64,000 nucleotides of DNA, from contig FWCC01000069.1 of assembly GCA_900169235.1 (NCBI GenBank), positions 23,213 through 87,212 of the forward strand, in the 5' to 3' direction. A model generated the notes under the pieces. That model was not told the origin of the DNA. It worked only from the letters and a program-made list of their open reading frames with translations, and did not search any database. Source of the DNA: Zarea fungicola (taxonomy: Eukaryota; Ascomycota; Sordariomycetes; Hypocreales; Cordycipitaceae). The position numbers were made by a program, and so were the translations under genes. Shown here piece after piece: positions 25,679 to 35,675 of this stretch (the stretch's first letter is position 1; each line of letters opens with the position of its first letter).

Positions 25679-25681
25679 CAC

Positions 25682-25686
25682 TTTTT
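25682..25686 (+). terminator. RNA polymerase III T-run terminator
   Basis: Five T lie four bases after the tRNA-Val discriminator, the expected Pol III stop. Confidence 0.75.
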
Positions 25687-26056
25687 GGCTCATGTTTACT
25701 TCCTTGTACAGTCGTTATAAATATTTGCAGCTTTTTTTTTTTTGGCACCACGTTGTCTGCTGGCAAAAGTAGGTGGTGGTACAGTGCAATTCTATGCTGG
25801 CTTTGCGAGAAAACAACTGTGGTAACTTCACGGATAAATGCGCATCACATGACTTCGCGTGCCCGCCCCGTCAGCCAGCGGCGCGGTTTCAGATGCGGGC
25901 CAGCTGAATCCAGCGCGCCTTTCGTCGGTCCACATCGCCACTAGTCGTTGCTTTATAAGTCAGACAAATTATCGCTTGGAGCAAAGCTCTGGCCATGCAC
26001 CCTTCAACATCCGTCACAGTTGCGCCTATCAATCCGCAAATAATTAATTACTGCCT

Positions 26057-26080
26057 ATGTTTTACGGAATGACCTTTTGA
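26057..26080 (+). promoter_or_regulatory. seven-codon upstream ORF before the AlkB-like gene
   Basis: An ATG at 26057 opens a frame of seven codons (MFYGMTF) closed by TGA at 26078-26080, only three bases before the main ATG at 26084. A second ATG within it shares the stop. If the transcript starts upstream of 26057, ribosomes would have to leak past or reinitiate. Whether the mRNA includes it is unknown. Confidence 0.4.
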
Positions 26081-26083
26081 GGG

Positions 26084-27429
26084 ATGAAAGCCTTTCTCAC
26101 TGGTAGCCGCAAACGCAAATCAACCGACGAAGAACACCGACAAGACGTCGATGATGACGAGCCGACGGAGGTCAAGCTGGCCATGCTCTCTTCGCTCCAT
26201 CCGCAGGCTCAGCAGGATACTTTGATCGATGTTCTTCTGGCTCATAATGGGTCAGTCAAGGACGCTTCTGCCTCACTGCGCAATTTCCGCCCGGAGCAGC
26301 CTAAGTCTGGTGTAATTGGTTACCAGCAATCGCTCAAGCAGTATAAGCTCTCTGAAGAGGCCCCAGACCCGACATCACCGCAGAAGAAAAAAATGAAGTC
26401 GAAAAGAGGTACCACTCTCCGTCTCTTTGACCCCGACGACATTGCCGAGCAAACACCTTGCACCATTATACATAATTTTCTGCCGCCCGACGTCGCCAAT
26501 GATTTGCTCAGAGAACTACTGGCTGAATCAGAAAGCTTCGAGCGTATCACCTTTAAGCTATTTGACAATGTCGTTTCTAGTCCCCATACCTCTAGTTTCT
26601 ACGTTGAAAGTTACGAAAACATCATGTCGCAAAAGTCAGAATACTACTACAATGGCTCTCAGCTTACGGTGCGTTACTCGATTAATAATGCGTATATCAG
26701 TCATTTCTAACCAACCAGGTATAGGATGTGCGCCGCATTACGCCGCAACTCTCCAAAGTAAAGCCCATTGTGCAAGAAACTGTGAACAAGGAGATACGGC
26801 ATCGCATTAAAACACGCTATCCGGGTGGCCAAAAGCTCAAATACCAGTCCCCAAGCGCATGGACTCCCAACGCTGCCTTTGTTAACTGCTACGATGGCGC
26901 GCAGCAAAATGTAGGCTACCACAGCGACCAGCTCACGTATCTCGGCCCCCGCGCTGTCATCGGCTCCCTCTCCCTCGGTGTCGCTCGCGAGTTTCGTGTG
27001 CGCCGCGTGCTACCCAAGGACCCCGACACGCGGGCGGCTGAGGACTCGGATGCCGAGGGCCAGATATCGATCCACCTACCGCATAACTCGCTCCTAGTCA
27101 TGCACGCCGAGATGCAAGAGGAGTGGAAGCACAGCATCGCACCGGCGCTGTCGATAGACCCGCACCCAATTGCGGGCAATCGACGTATTAATGTGACTTA
27201 TCGGGACTATCGGGCCCGGATGCACCCGTCACAGACCCCAAGATGCGTGTGTAAGATTCCGTGCATTTTGCGTGTGGTGCAGAGGAAGCGCGAAAATTTT
27301 GGCAAGTACTTCTGGATGTGCTATGCCGGCAACGTGCCGGACAAGAGTGGCTGTTCCTTTTTCCAATGGGCAGAGTTTGATGATGATGGGAATCCAATGT
27401 TTAACAAAAAGTTGGCGAAGCCGCCATAA
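26084..27429 (+). CDS. AlkB-like dioxygenase with CUE-like and GRF zinc-finger domains
   Basis: Two exons, 26084-26668 and 26725-27429, giving 429 residues. The acceptor must be the TATAG at 26720-26724, since the earlier AG leaves a stop in frame. Residues about 29-66 resemble a CUE/UBA-type three-helix ubiquitin-binding unit ('AMLSSLHPQAQQDTLIDVLL'). The catalytic core is a 2-oxoglutarate/Fe(II) AlkB fold: iron ligands His261 and Asp263 in 'YHSDQ', third ligand His331 in 'EEWKHSIAP', and the RXNXTXR 2-oxoglutarate motif at about Arg349-Arg355. A GRF zinc finger follows (Cys369, 371, 394, 405; 'CSFFQWAEF'), a fold that binds single-stranded nucleic acid in several repair proteins. The likely role is oxidative repair of alkylated DNA or RNA bases, with recruitment via ubiquitin and single-stranded DNA; the substrate is inferred. 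It lies head to head with pex7, with a tRNA between. Confidence 0.9.
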
Positions 27430-27707
27430 AATTGTATAGCTTGTAAAATAATGGTCCAAATACACACAATTATCGAGCCCAAGATACAGTGTTGGTCATA
27501 ACCGTAAGCGGCTAGACGTCATGTTTGGACGAAGGGCCGGCCCACAGCTGATTACAGGTTGCACCAACGAAGACCTCACTTCTAGAACCTGCATAGTGTT
27601 GTGAAACCTAACGTGTTCGGCAAAAAATCGCTTTCGAGTACTTCTACTGCTCTGCTATATTTGCATTCACAAGCAGAAAAAGAAATAGAATCAAAAGACA
27701 ATCCATA

Positions 27708-28541
27708 ATGGCGGAGGGGCTCACTTTCGCTGCCGAGTCGGCGGCTCTCCTTGAACCTCACCTCCCAAGTGCCTCAACGGAGACGCAGACATCTGCAAAG
27801 GACCCAAGCATATTTGTGACGCTCACATTCGCCACATCGCTCGACTCTTCACTTTCCCTCGCTCCGGGCGTGCGCACCCACCTCTCGGGACCCGCGTCCA
27901 AAGCCATGACACACTACCTCCGCTCCCGCCACGCCGCCATCCTCGTCGGCGTCTCGACGGTGCTTGCGGATGACCCGGCGCTCAACTGCCGTATTACTGG
28001 CGCGCGCAACGCCCAGCCACGGCCAATTGTCATCGATCCGCACCTCCGCTGGACCCCTCAGCCCACGGACAAAGTCTTTCAGACGTGCCGAAGTGGCGCG
28101 GGCCTCGCGCCGTATGTTGTCACCGCTGAAGCGGAGGCTGATGTCCCTGACGCATCGCGGCGCGTGCTGCAGGATCACGGAGGCAAGTACATCCACGTCA
28201 ATTCGGTACGCCGGGAGCCCGAGGGAAGGATGCGGTTCGATTGGAAGGACGTGTTTGCTGCTCTGCGGGGAGAGGAAGGCTTGCGAAGTGTCATGGTAGA
28301 AGGCGGAGGTCGGATCATTAACTCGCTACTTGATCCAAAGTACCACGATCTTGTGGACTCGGTCATTGTGACGATTGCACCGACCTGGCTCGGTCAGGGC
28401 GGCGTGGTAGTGTCACCGGAGCGCGTGCACGATGAATCTGGGACGCCGGCCGCGGCTGCGCGGCTGTGCAATGTTTCATGGCTTCCATTCGGGGAAGACG
28501 TTGTTTTGTGCGGCAATCTACAAAAAAAGGCAGTAAAATAG
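27708..28541 (+). CDS. rib7: riboflavin biosynthesis reductase Rib7
   Basis: Single exon, 277 residues. It belongs to the RibD C-terminal (dihydrofolate-reductase-like) fold: 'FVTLTFATSLDSSLSL' near the start, 'MTHYLRSRHAAILVG' with 'DDPALNCRI' behind it, and the NADPH-site motif 'SVMVEGGGRIINSLL'. In fungi this enzyme reduces the ribosyl side chain of 2,5-diamino-6-ribosylamino-pyrimidinone 5'-phosphate before deamination, the second step of riboflavin synthesis after GTP cyclohydrolase II. It is slightly longer than yeast Rib7 (about 244) because of an N-terminal extension of about 30 residues. The start ATG is preceded by an A-rich leader. The gap to the AlkB-like gene upstream is 278 bp, same strand. 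Confidence 0.92.
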   Translation: MAEGLTFAAESAALLEPHLPSASTETQTSAKDPSIFVTLTFATSLDSSLSLAPGVRTHLSGPASKAMTHYLRSRHAAILVGVSTVLADDPALNCRITGARNAQPRPIVIDPHLRWTPQPTDKVFQTCRSGAGLAPYVVTAEAEADVPDASRRVLQDHGGKYIHVNSVRREPEGRMRFDWKDVFAALRGEEGLRSVMVEGGGRIINSLLDPKYHDLVDSVIVTIAPTWLGQGGVVVSPERVHDESGTPAAAARLCNVSWLPFGEDVVLCGNLQKKAVK

Positions 28542-28850
28542 AGTTATCCTGCGCATAAAATTACGGTTACAACTTTACCAATGTAGCTACTCGGATGGAG
28601 AAAACAGGGAGTGGTTGGATCCTCCATCAATGCCCGACTCGGCCAAACACTACGCAAAACAACTATATAAGAATGGCGGTATATCGGTTGCATCACCAAT
28701 CAGTTGGATACATGGGCATATAAGTGAAATGATCTCTTGAGTAGAGTTGGTCGCCTTGGGCCGCTCACTTGTGCCCGTCTATCGTATCGTGTATGAGCAA
28801 GTGTGATGGATCAATCTGGCGTGTGCTACATGATTCGAATTATCTTCACG

Positions 28851-28874
28851 ATCAATATATCAATATATCAATAT
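28851..28874. repeat. three-copy octamer tandem repeat
   Basis: The unit ATCAATAT occurs three times perfectly in AT-rich intergenic DNA 310 bp after rib7. Confidence 0.85.
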
Positions 28875-29701
28875 ATAATGATTATTACCGTTTTATTCGC
28901 AGCTTCTACCTACATGGAGCACGCACGCCTACTCTCGGAGCTTGCAGCACTGGTTCAGCGGCGCACATCTCAAAAGTCTGATAGGTCCACACTGAGAAAG
29001 TGGGCAAAAGTAGTTTGCTGTTCATTGAATTCCAGATGGTGCTGCATGGTGTATTGGAATAGTTTCATTGCTTCTCTCTCCTACCAAGTAAATTCAGTCT
29101 ACGTTCGTTCATCACGGAGCGCGCCGACTACCGCCAAAATCTTGGACGCCATCTGCAGCGCCACCGGCGTGGTTCAATTGTTGACTTGAACACCTTCGCT
29201 GAAGAGAAAATCCAAAAGCTGCGAAGCACCTTCTTAAATAATTAAATTTAATTTTCGAGCTTAATTGATAAACTGAAATCTTCCTCAACACCAATTTTCC
29301 TTTTCAATTGCTTCATCATACTGGTACTACTTCATGGAGATGGTTACCTACATAACCACTAGTACAGTGGGACTAGGCAAGCATTGGACCAAGTTCACGA
29401 AGATAATGCTGCAGTCCTCCTTTTTCAAGGAGATCTGCGTACGCTAATACCTAATACAAAAAGCCCTTTGACGCCGTAAGGCATAGGTCAACACAGGGAC
29501 TCATAGAACGACCCCGCACACCACACAGAATTCTCGTGTGTTTTGGTGTCTTAGAAGTGTCGTTCTCTATGCATTTGCACCGTATTCCTCGACAAAGTCA
29601 GGACTATTCGCACTGTATACAAAGACACACGAAAAAGGCAGCCAACACTCGTACGAGCGTCTTTTGCCTTAATAGTAGGAATTAAATAGACGTAAATAAT
29701 A

Positions 29702-29721
29702 AAACCAAACCAAACCAAACC
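29702..29721. repeat. four-copy AAACC microsatellite
   Basis: Four perfect AAACC units in intergenic DNA. Confidence 0.85.
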
Positions 29722-30153
29722 AACACTAGTACAGTGTCCTGCAAGTGCGCTTGATATGACTCGGCCCCGACCGCCCACAAAAGCCGTCGTTCCCGAAGCC
29801 TAAAAAACCGAGCAAAAGGTAGTCTGTCTGGGTAAATGGAGGGGCAGCATCCAAACACGGAATGCATAGCCTATTTCCTTCTAGAAACGTCAAGAGAGTG
29901 TGGGGGCTCCTCGAAGAAGTAAAGCTTCCGCCAAAACATCAACAAACGTAATTTATACCATTCTCTACTCTTTTGCTGGAAACTATTGTCGCCGAATATC
30001 GCACTAAATTAGAGTTGCGCACAATTGAGCTCTGAGTAGCCTTTCAACGAAAAGAAAACCGTCCAACTCCTCATTTGTCTTTAAGGAGACTTCAGTCAAT
30101 CCAGTTCCTTGTCGCAACTCATATCCTTCTAATCTCCAATCACAAAACCAACC

Positions 30154-31113
30154 ATGGCCGCCACCCTCCCGCGCATCGTCGTCCTCGGCTCCCTAAACAT
30201 AGATCTCGTCTCTTACGTCCCTCACCATCCCTTGCCGGGCGAAACCCTCACCGCCAGCCACTTCACCACGTCCCCCGGTGGTAAAGGCGCCAACCAAGCC
30301 GTCGCCTGCGGCAAGCTCTCCCGCAATGCTGGAGACCTCGCCAACCCGACGGCGCATGTCTCCATGATTGGCGCCGTCGGTGCTGATACCTATGGCGTGC
30401 AGCTCCGCGACAGCCTCGCTTCCTTTGGCGTCGACACCGCGGCCGTCCAGGTCCTCGACGGCGCCAAGACGGGCATCGCGCTCATCGTCGTCGACGAGCC
30501 CTCCGGCCAGAACCGCATCATCCTCTCCCCCGAGGCCAACCACACGCTGCTGCCGGAGCACTTTGCCACCATTCCCGGCCCCAAGCCGGACCTGCTCATA
30601 CTGCAGCTCGAGATTCCGTTCCCGACGGTCATGCAGGCCCTCAAAGCGGCCCGGGAGGCGGGCATTCCCGTCCTGCTCAACCCCGCGCCAGCAAAGGAGC
30701 TGCCCGCCGAAGCGTATACGGACCTGGCGCATCTCGTCGTCAACGAGACGGAGGCGGCCATCCTGTCCGGCTGCAGGGAGTCTGAGCTGGATGACGAGGC
30801 CGGGCTGGAGCGCGTGGCCGCCATCTTCATCGAGAGGGGCGTGCGCAATATCATTATCACTCTCGGCGGCCGCGGCGTCTACTATGCAACTCGGGATGGA
30901 AAGAGTGCTTTGGTCAACGCACTCAAGGCCAATGTCGTTGATACCACAGCCGCTGGTGATACCTTTGTTGGCTCATACGCTCTCGCTGCCGTCAGCTCAG
31001 CAGGCGCATTCGACATTGATGCCGCCATCCGTGCCTCCAATAGAGCTTCTGCCATCACCGTTGCGAGAAGGGGAGCCCAAGTATCTATTCCCTGGAAGGA
31101 CGAGCTGCAGTAA
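30154..31113 (+). CDS. rbk1: ribokinase (PfkB family)
   Basis: Single exon, 319 residues, start ATG in a CAACCATGG context. PfkB signature 1 'GGKGANQA' is at residues 42-49 and signature 2 'DTTAAGDTF' at 263-271, with Asp269 as the predicted catalytic base and the adjacent GDT forming the anion hole. 'GSLNIDLV' near the N-terminus and 'NPAPAKELP' in the middle are ribokinase hallmarks. It phosphorylates D-ribose at O5 with ATP in the cytosol, feeding the pentose phosphate pathway and nucleotide synthesis. The coding sequence is C-rich at third positions, unlike the gene downstream, which suggests high expression. It converges with the unknown gene at 31260, 146 bp away. Confidence 0.95.
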   Translation: MAATLPRIVVLGSLNIDLVSYVPHHPLPGETLTASHFTTSPGGKGANQAVACGKLSRNAGDLANPTAHVSMIGAVGADTYGVQLRDSLASFGVDTAAVQVLDGAKTGIALIVVDEPSGQNRIILSPEANHTLLPEHFATIPGPKPDLLILQLEIPFPTVMQALKAAREAGIPVLLNPAPAKELPAEAYTDLAHLVVNETEAAILSGCRESELDDEAGLERVAAIFIERGVRNIIITLGGRGVYYATRDGKSALVNALKANVVDTTAAGDTFVGSYALAAVSSAGAFDIDAAIRASNRASAITVARRGAQVSIPWKDELQ

Positions 31114-31140
31114 AATATCCGCATATAATAGAACATAACA

Positions 31141-31198
31141 ACACACAATGCAAAAGAAAAAAAGAAAAAAAGAAAACACACAAACACACACACACAAA
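31141..31198. repeat. purine and CA-rich low-complexity tract
   Basis: Repeated AAAAAAAG-like units followed by a (CA)n tract, directly after the ribokinase stop in the convergent 3' region. Probably contributes to 3' ends. Confidence 0.7.
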
Positions 31199-31259
31199 TG
31201 ATAAATTAAACACAAATTCAGCTTACTTTAAACTACTTCCTAACTGCTATAATACAACT

Positions 31260-33043
31260 CTAAAACCAGGAATTCCAGTTCCAAGCGCCTGGCGGGACCA
31301 AGTTCGCCGCTCCATCGGCACCATTTCCCGGTAAGTTGACTGAAGGTGTAAGAGTCCTCCATATGCCTGCTACAAAGGACTTCTTTTTTCTCAATGACCC
31401 GCTCGTACATGTAGTTCCGCTAGTATTGCGACTCGAAGACCGTCTGCCATGTAAAACTACTGTAGGTTGGTCTTGCATTGCACCAAGTTTCATGCCTCCC
31501 CCGCTACGTACAATGGTAGGATTCTGCGGTTCTGATATGTTATTCTCGATATTAGCTTGGCAAATCTGCTCCATGGACAAGGTTGGCCGCCTGGCCGGTG
31601 CTTGAGGCCGCAAAGGTCGTGTCGGCGTTGTTAAACAGGCCTGGTGCTCGTTTACTTCCCGGACCACTCCATTACGACGACATTCAATTTTCTCTAGCCA
31701 CTCTGTAACCACATCGTCTTTCCAGTAGCGTTTCAAAAGATACTTGAGGCTGTTCGTCGAATAGGTTGGACGTGGTGACCATGCAGAGCTACCATTGTGC
31801 TGCTTGAGAGTAGCCAGTACTGTCGTCTCGAGCCTGGTGCATCGCTGCGAAACCCCGACTAATATCTCATGACCGAAATAGTCCGAAAATGCAGAGTGAC
31901 TATAAGCTATTCTTACTTTCATATAAGCCATTTGTGAATCCCCCAGCTGGTTTTCGAGATCTGCCATCAGCTCGTCCGAGTTCTGTCGCCGGTGTCTGCC
32001 ACTCACGGCTCTTGGTACCATATTTGAGTTGATGCGTATCTGGGCAAGAAGAAGTATCTTTGAGCCAGCATAGATAATCCTGCACAATTAGCGCTCTGAA
32101 GTTATGTGGCGTCAGAACTACTCACGTCGGAAACGATTGCTGGTGAAAAACTTGTACGACTGTTGTGTTCTCCACAGACAAGATTTCAACGTTAAGATCA
32201 TGCAAGCACCCGTGCTTGAAGAATAAATCTGAAATAGTTAGATTGAGTGATTCGGGGGATCTTGGCATACACACCCAGATGGTGTTCCTGCTCTTTGGGC
32301 TGCGCTGGCTTGCTTCCGGAACCATCGGCCGAGTACGCGTGGGACAGGATTCCAGACACTTCAATCGCAGCCCATATGTAGTCCTGGCCAAAATATCTAT
32401 AATGGCTATCTGTATGAATCGAGACATGCGGGGATAGCACATGCGGCAAGATGCTGTCCATGGTTAAAACACAGCTTGGGCTATCTGTCGACGATGAAAC
32501 ATTTCGAGCAATGCTTGCACTCGACTCTGTTCCTGCTCCAGAAGATTTTCGCAAACTAGACCTCCTGGATAAAAACGAGTTCCAAGAGTTGGAGCTTTCC
32601 GAGGCTCCTGAGTAGGTACGGCTTGCTTCTCGTAAGATCTCCTCTGCTTCCTCCGCAGTACGTGGGCCGGTCTTGTTGTCCTTATCATTATAGAATTCCG
32701 CAGATGCTTTAGCTACGGCCGTAGTAGGACCGACAGAAAAAGGGCGAGACGGAAATTTGAGCCGTTGTTCGTTTTCCGCAACTGGCGATGCCTGGGTTGC
32801 CAAAGCCCACATACTGCGTCGCTTGATGATGTTGAGCCGGCTGCCACTCTCATTTTGCAGTAGAGGCCTAGCGTTTTGTAATGGAGAAGGTGAAGGATCC
32901 TGGTACCGCTTTTCTGCCGAAATTTGAGGCAACCTACGGTGTTTATTGATACGCAGCGGACTCGGTCGGTCGTTTTCGATACGGCGACTCGACCAGGCAT
33001 CTTGCGGTGAGGAAGTAACGTATGGTGAGAGTCCGAGAGGCAT
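31260..33043 (-). CDS. conserved-looking fungal protein of unknown function
   Basis: Three exons on the minus strand: 33043-32275, 32228-32126 and 32079-31260, giving 563 residues. Both introns are 46 nt; intron 1 has a TCTAAC branch site and both joins keep the frame. I do not recognise the family. The first ~200 residues are Ser/Arg-rich and disordered. From 'SPHVSIHTDSHYRYFG' to 'LLLAQIRIN' lies a strand-rich region with regular alternation that looks like a folded beta domain, spanning both splice joins. After it come 'RRQNSDELMADLENQLGD', another strand/helix region, and a basic, disordered tail ending 'GAWNWNSWF'. There is no signal peptide or membrane segment. The good splicing and domain-like centre argue for a real gene. 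It precedes two other minus-strand genes but nothing links their functions. Confidence 0.75.
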
Positions 33044-33324
33044 GGAGTGTAGCTTGGAAATAAACTAAATCTTAAACGTATGGTCCAGAGTTTGCTTGTA
33101 ATAGTATAAGTTTCAGGCAGTAAAATATTATGCTCTGATGATGATGACAATCGGAAGTACTGCAATAACGAAAAATATTCTATTCTATCGGCAAGGGGGT
33201 ATCTTTTGCTTTACAACGCTGCAAGTATATGTCGTAATAAGTGTGCAGGTGGCTGGAATGCTCCTTCCAGACGGCTCATGTTAGTATCCAAAGGCGCCAT
33301 GACGGGGACGAGGCAGGCGCCTTG

Positions 33325-34524
33325 CTACACCGCTGTGCCAAGAGTGCGAAGCAAGTTGTCTTTGATTGACTCTGTCTCTGTTTCGTCCATAGCAAGGAAA
33401 CGAATCTTGTGACAAGCGAGAAAGATGAAACAATATTAGAACCCTGCAGACTAGTCAAGCAAGTGTTAAAAGAAAATGTGGAAAACTTACGAGTTCATCG
33501 TTGACGGTTGCGCCTCCGTAGAGAACGGGCTCAGACAGGCTTGCGTTCACACCTTTCTTTACTCTGTCCTCCCAAACACCATCCCAATTCCACTCGCCAG
33601 GTTTTCGCGGCGTAGCCTGACTTGCAGGCTTCTTCTCTGCCGTCGCTAGCTTCCTGGGACTTGGCATCACAGCCGCTCCGTCACGGCCTTGCGGTTGCCC
33701 ATCCTCAGCCTGCTTCGTTTGCTGCTTCCGGCGGTGTGTCCGCCACGCATGCCACGCACCGGGATTACCAGCAGCGTCCAAAGGGACAGAATCCAGGGCA
33801 TTCGCATTGTCGAATGTGCTTTTTATATATTTGAGGACCTGATACATTGACACCGTAGCCGACCTGTTGGCAAGCATGTAGAACGGCGCGCCGTCTCCCG
33901 CAGCCCCTGACTCCGGACTTGCCAACATGGGCGCCTGCTCTGCAATGGGACTCGCCGGCGTCGAGAGGCTAGCTTCAGCAGTGCGCCGCACCCTACCAAA
34001 CCATTCCGGAAATCCGTGCCGCAGGCTGAATCCACCCGGTGGCAGCCGCTCGTCGTCTGTGGCGCTCACCGTTCCGTTATCTTGTATATCAGTAGTGTAC
34101 ATATACGTCGTAAGAGGCGTGATTAGGGGATGGAAGATGTCCGTCGCAAATATAATCATAGGAGCCCGTCGGGGGTAAGAATCAGGGAACATGATTTGGA
34201 ATCGTAGAATGGCGGGAGAGTAAGGCCCTGATGGAGAATAACATTCAGCTGATTTAAGCCTCTCAAAATTACCGACAAGGATTAAATTATAGGTGCTTAC
34301 CATCCCGAATAAACATGACTGCAGACCAAATAGTCGAGTCACCCGGTGTCAGCGTTACAAAAACGCCTGAGGGACATGCTTGCTTCAATCCAGTACTAGT
34401 GACGGTACAGTTAGCATTACTTCCTAGTGCACGTCTGTCCAGGGCCAGCTGGGCTTCTTTACAACTCAGACAGTAGCTGCTGCTTCCGCAGTGCCGGTAA
34501 AGTGGCTAGCATTAAGGATGACAT
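33325..34524 (-). CDS. FTS/AKTIP-like E2 variant without catalytic cysteine
   Basis: Four exons on the minus strand: 34524-34463, 34395-34301, 34227-33491 and 33405-33325, giving 324 residues. The assembled N-terminus 'LLSEFTGLKQACPSGVFVT', then 'AVMFIRDGPYSPAILRFQI', 'FPDSYPRRAPMIIF' and 'FHPLITPLTTY' follow the ubiquitin-conjugating fold. The HPN motif is HPL (His85-Leu87) and there is no active-site cysteine after it, as in human AKTIP/FTS. AKTIP-type proteins join Hook and FHIP in the FHF adaptor that links early endosomes to dynein, known in Aspergillus as the Hook complex; orthology here is inferred. The C-terminal ~150 residues include a disordered basic stretch. Intron 3 uses a CACAAG acceptor. 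A 16-codon upstream frame (34753-34703) precedes the start. Confidence 0.8.
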
Positions 34525-34911
34525 GTTTTCAAGCACTGTTGATCAGAAGCTTGTAACTCCTGCCCTTGGTAGCTTGGCAAGCTTGTGGAGAGTGATGTTG
34601 TACCTACCAGGCAGTACGGGCGGTGAGATAACCGCTGGCGTGTTCTGCCGGATCCTGGCGCGTTGCGGGGTTCTTATTATGATGGAGGGGTAGCTCGTCT
34701 TGTCAGAGGCGAATGTGGCGGCGATTGTCGTAAACCGATGCTGAAATTTTCATGTCAGCTGCCAGTTTCGTAATTGCGTCTATTTCGATAAGTTTTTAGG
34801 TTACCTATAAGAAGTATCTATATAACAGCTTTTTCTTTAAAATCCCATTACAGTCATAAACTTCCTACCAAAGACTAAGGACCGGGACGAGACACAATTT
34901 CGAATACTCCA
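34525..34911. other. intergenic, FTS-like gene promoter
   Basis: 387 bp between the start of the FTS-like gene and the stop of the CCDC124 gene, both on the minus strand. It contains the short upstream frame noted for the FTS-like gene and a possible leader-intron donor near 34606. Nothing else was recognised. Confidence 0.45.
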
Positions 34912-35675
34912 TCAAGCACCCAGGCGTCTCTCAATCTTACTCTTTTCGACATCTTTGATATCTCGAATGTCGTCCCTCGTAGCGTTGTAAGCAGCTGTAG
35001 CCTGGTTGAAAGGGTTCTCAGGACTCTTGTCAAATTCCTTTCGGATGCGCTGCTTGCGTTGCTCCAGGCGCAGACCCATCCCGCTGCCGTCGGCCTTCAT
35101 CTCGTTGAGCCGGCGCTCCTCGTACGCGCGGTAGGCGGCCGCAAAACGTTTCTCGGGGTGTGTGTCTATTTTGCTGTCGCTACCGGCCGTCAGGTCTAAT
35201 GCATCGAGGGCATTGTCGATGCCGCTGGCATTTAGGGTACTAGGGCCATCATCAAGCAGCGCAAGATCAAGGCCACGAGACTTCTTCACAGGTGCCTTGG
35301 ACTTCTTGGCCTCCGCGCGGCCACCGATTGCCTCCTCCTCTTCCTTCATCAGAGCATCCTTCTCGGCCTTCTTTTTCGCAGCTTCGGCTCGCTTCGCCTC
35401 CTCGGCTTCCCTGGGGTGGAAATTTCGATTAGCTCACGTGCATCACCGGATGCAAAAAAAAAAAAAAAANNGAGAGAGAGAGAGAGAGAGAGTCACTCTG
35501 GCAAAATAAAGCATGGGACTTACTTCTTGGCGTTGCTTTTCGATCCCTTTGCCCACTTCTCATCTTCTGCGGCTTCACGCTGGACATCCTCGGCCGCACC
35601 TTTCTTTGCCGCAGCTTCGGCCTTGCGCGCGTTGCCAGCCACCTTTTTTGAGTTCTCTCCCTTTTTGCCGGCCAT
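34912..35675 (-). CDS. CCDC124-family ribosome-associated protein
   Basis: Two exons on the minus strand, 35675-35524 and 35410-34912, giving 216 residues. It starts 'MAGKKGENSKKVAGNARK', then has a long Lys/Glu/Ala coiled coil, a short linker 'RGLDLALLDDGPSTLNASG', and the conserved C-terminal block 'HPEKRFAAAYRAYEERRL' through 'ENPFNQATAAYNATRDDI'. This matches CCDC124 (DUF1014), a small basic protein. Its family, related to yeast Lso2, binds between ribosomal subunits and helps ribosomes restart after starvation. Acting site: cytosolic ribosomes. The 113-nt intron contains a 16-A run, two undetermined bases and a GA microsatellite, so its true length is uncertain, but both splice sites are clear and the reading frame is unaffected. 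Confidence 0.92.
35454..35492. repeat. A-tract, NN gap and GA microsatellite inside an intron
   Basis: Sixteen A (35454-35469), two N (35470-35471), then about ten GA units (35472-35492). The Ns mark an unresolved length at the junction of two simple repeats. Confidence 0.95.

Larger units (their letters stand above)
28542..30153. other. intergenic, small tandem repeats, no gene seen
   Basis: About 1.6 kb between two plus-strand genes. It contains an octamer ATCAATAT repeated three times at 28851-28874 and a four-copy AAACC repeat at 29702-29721. Short reading frames show no recognisable domain. The last few hundred bases should include the ribokinase promoter. Confidence 0.5.
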
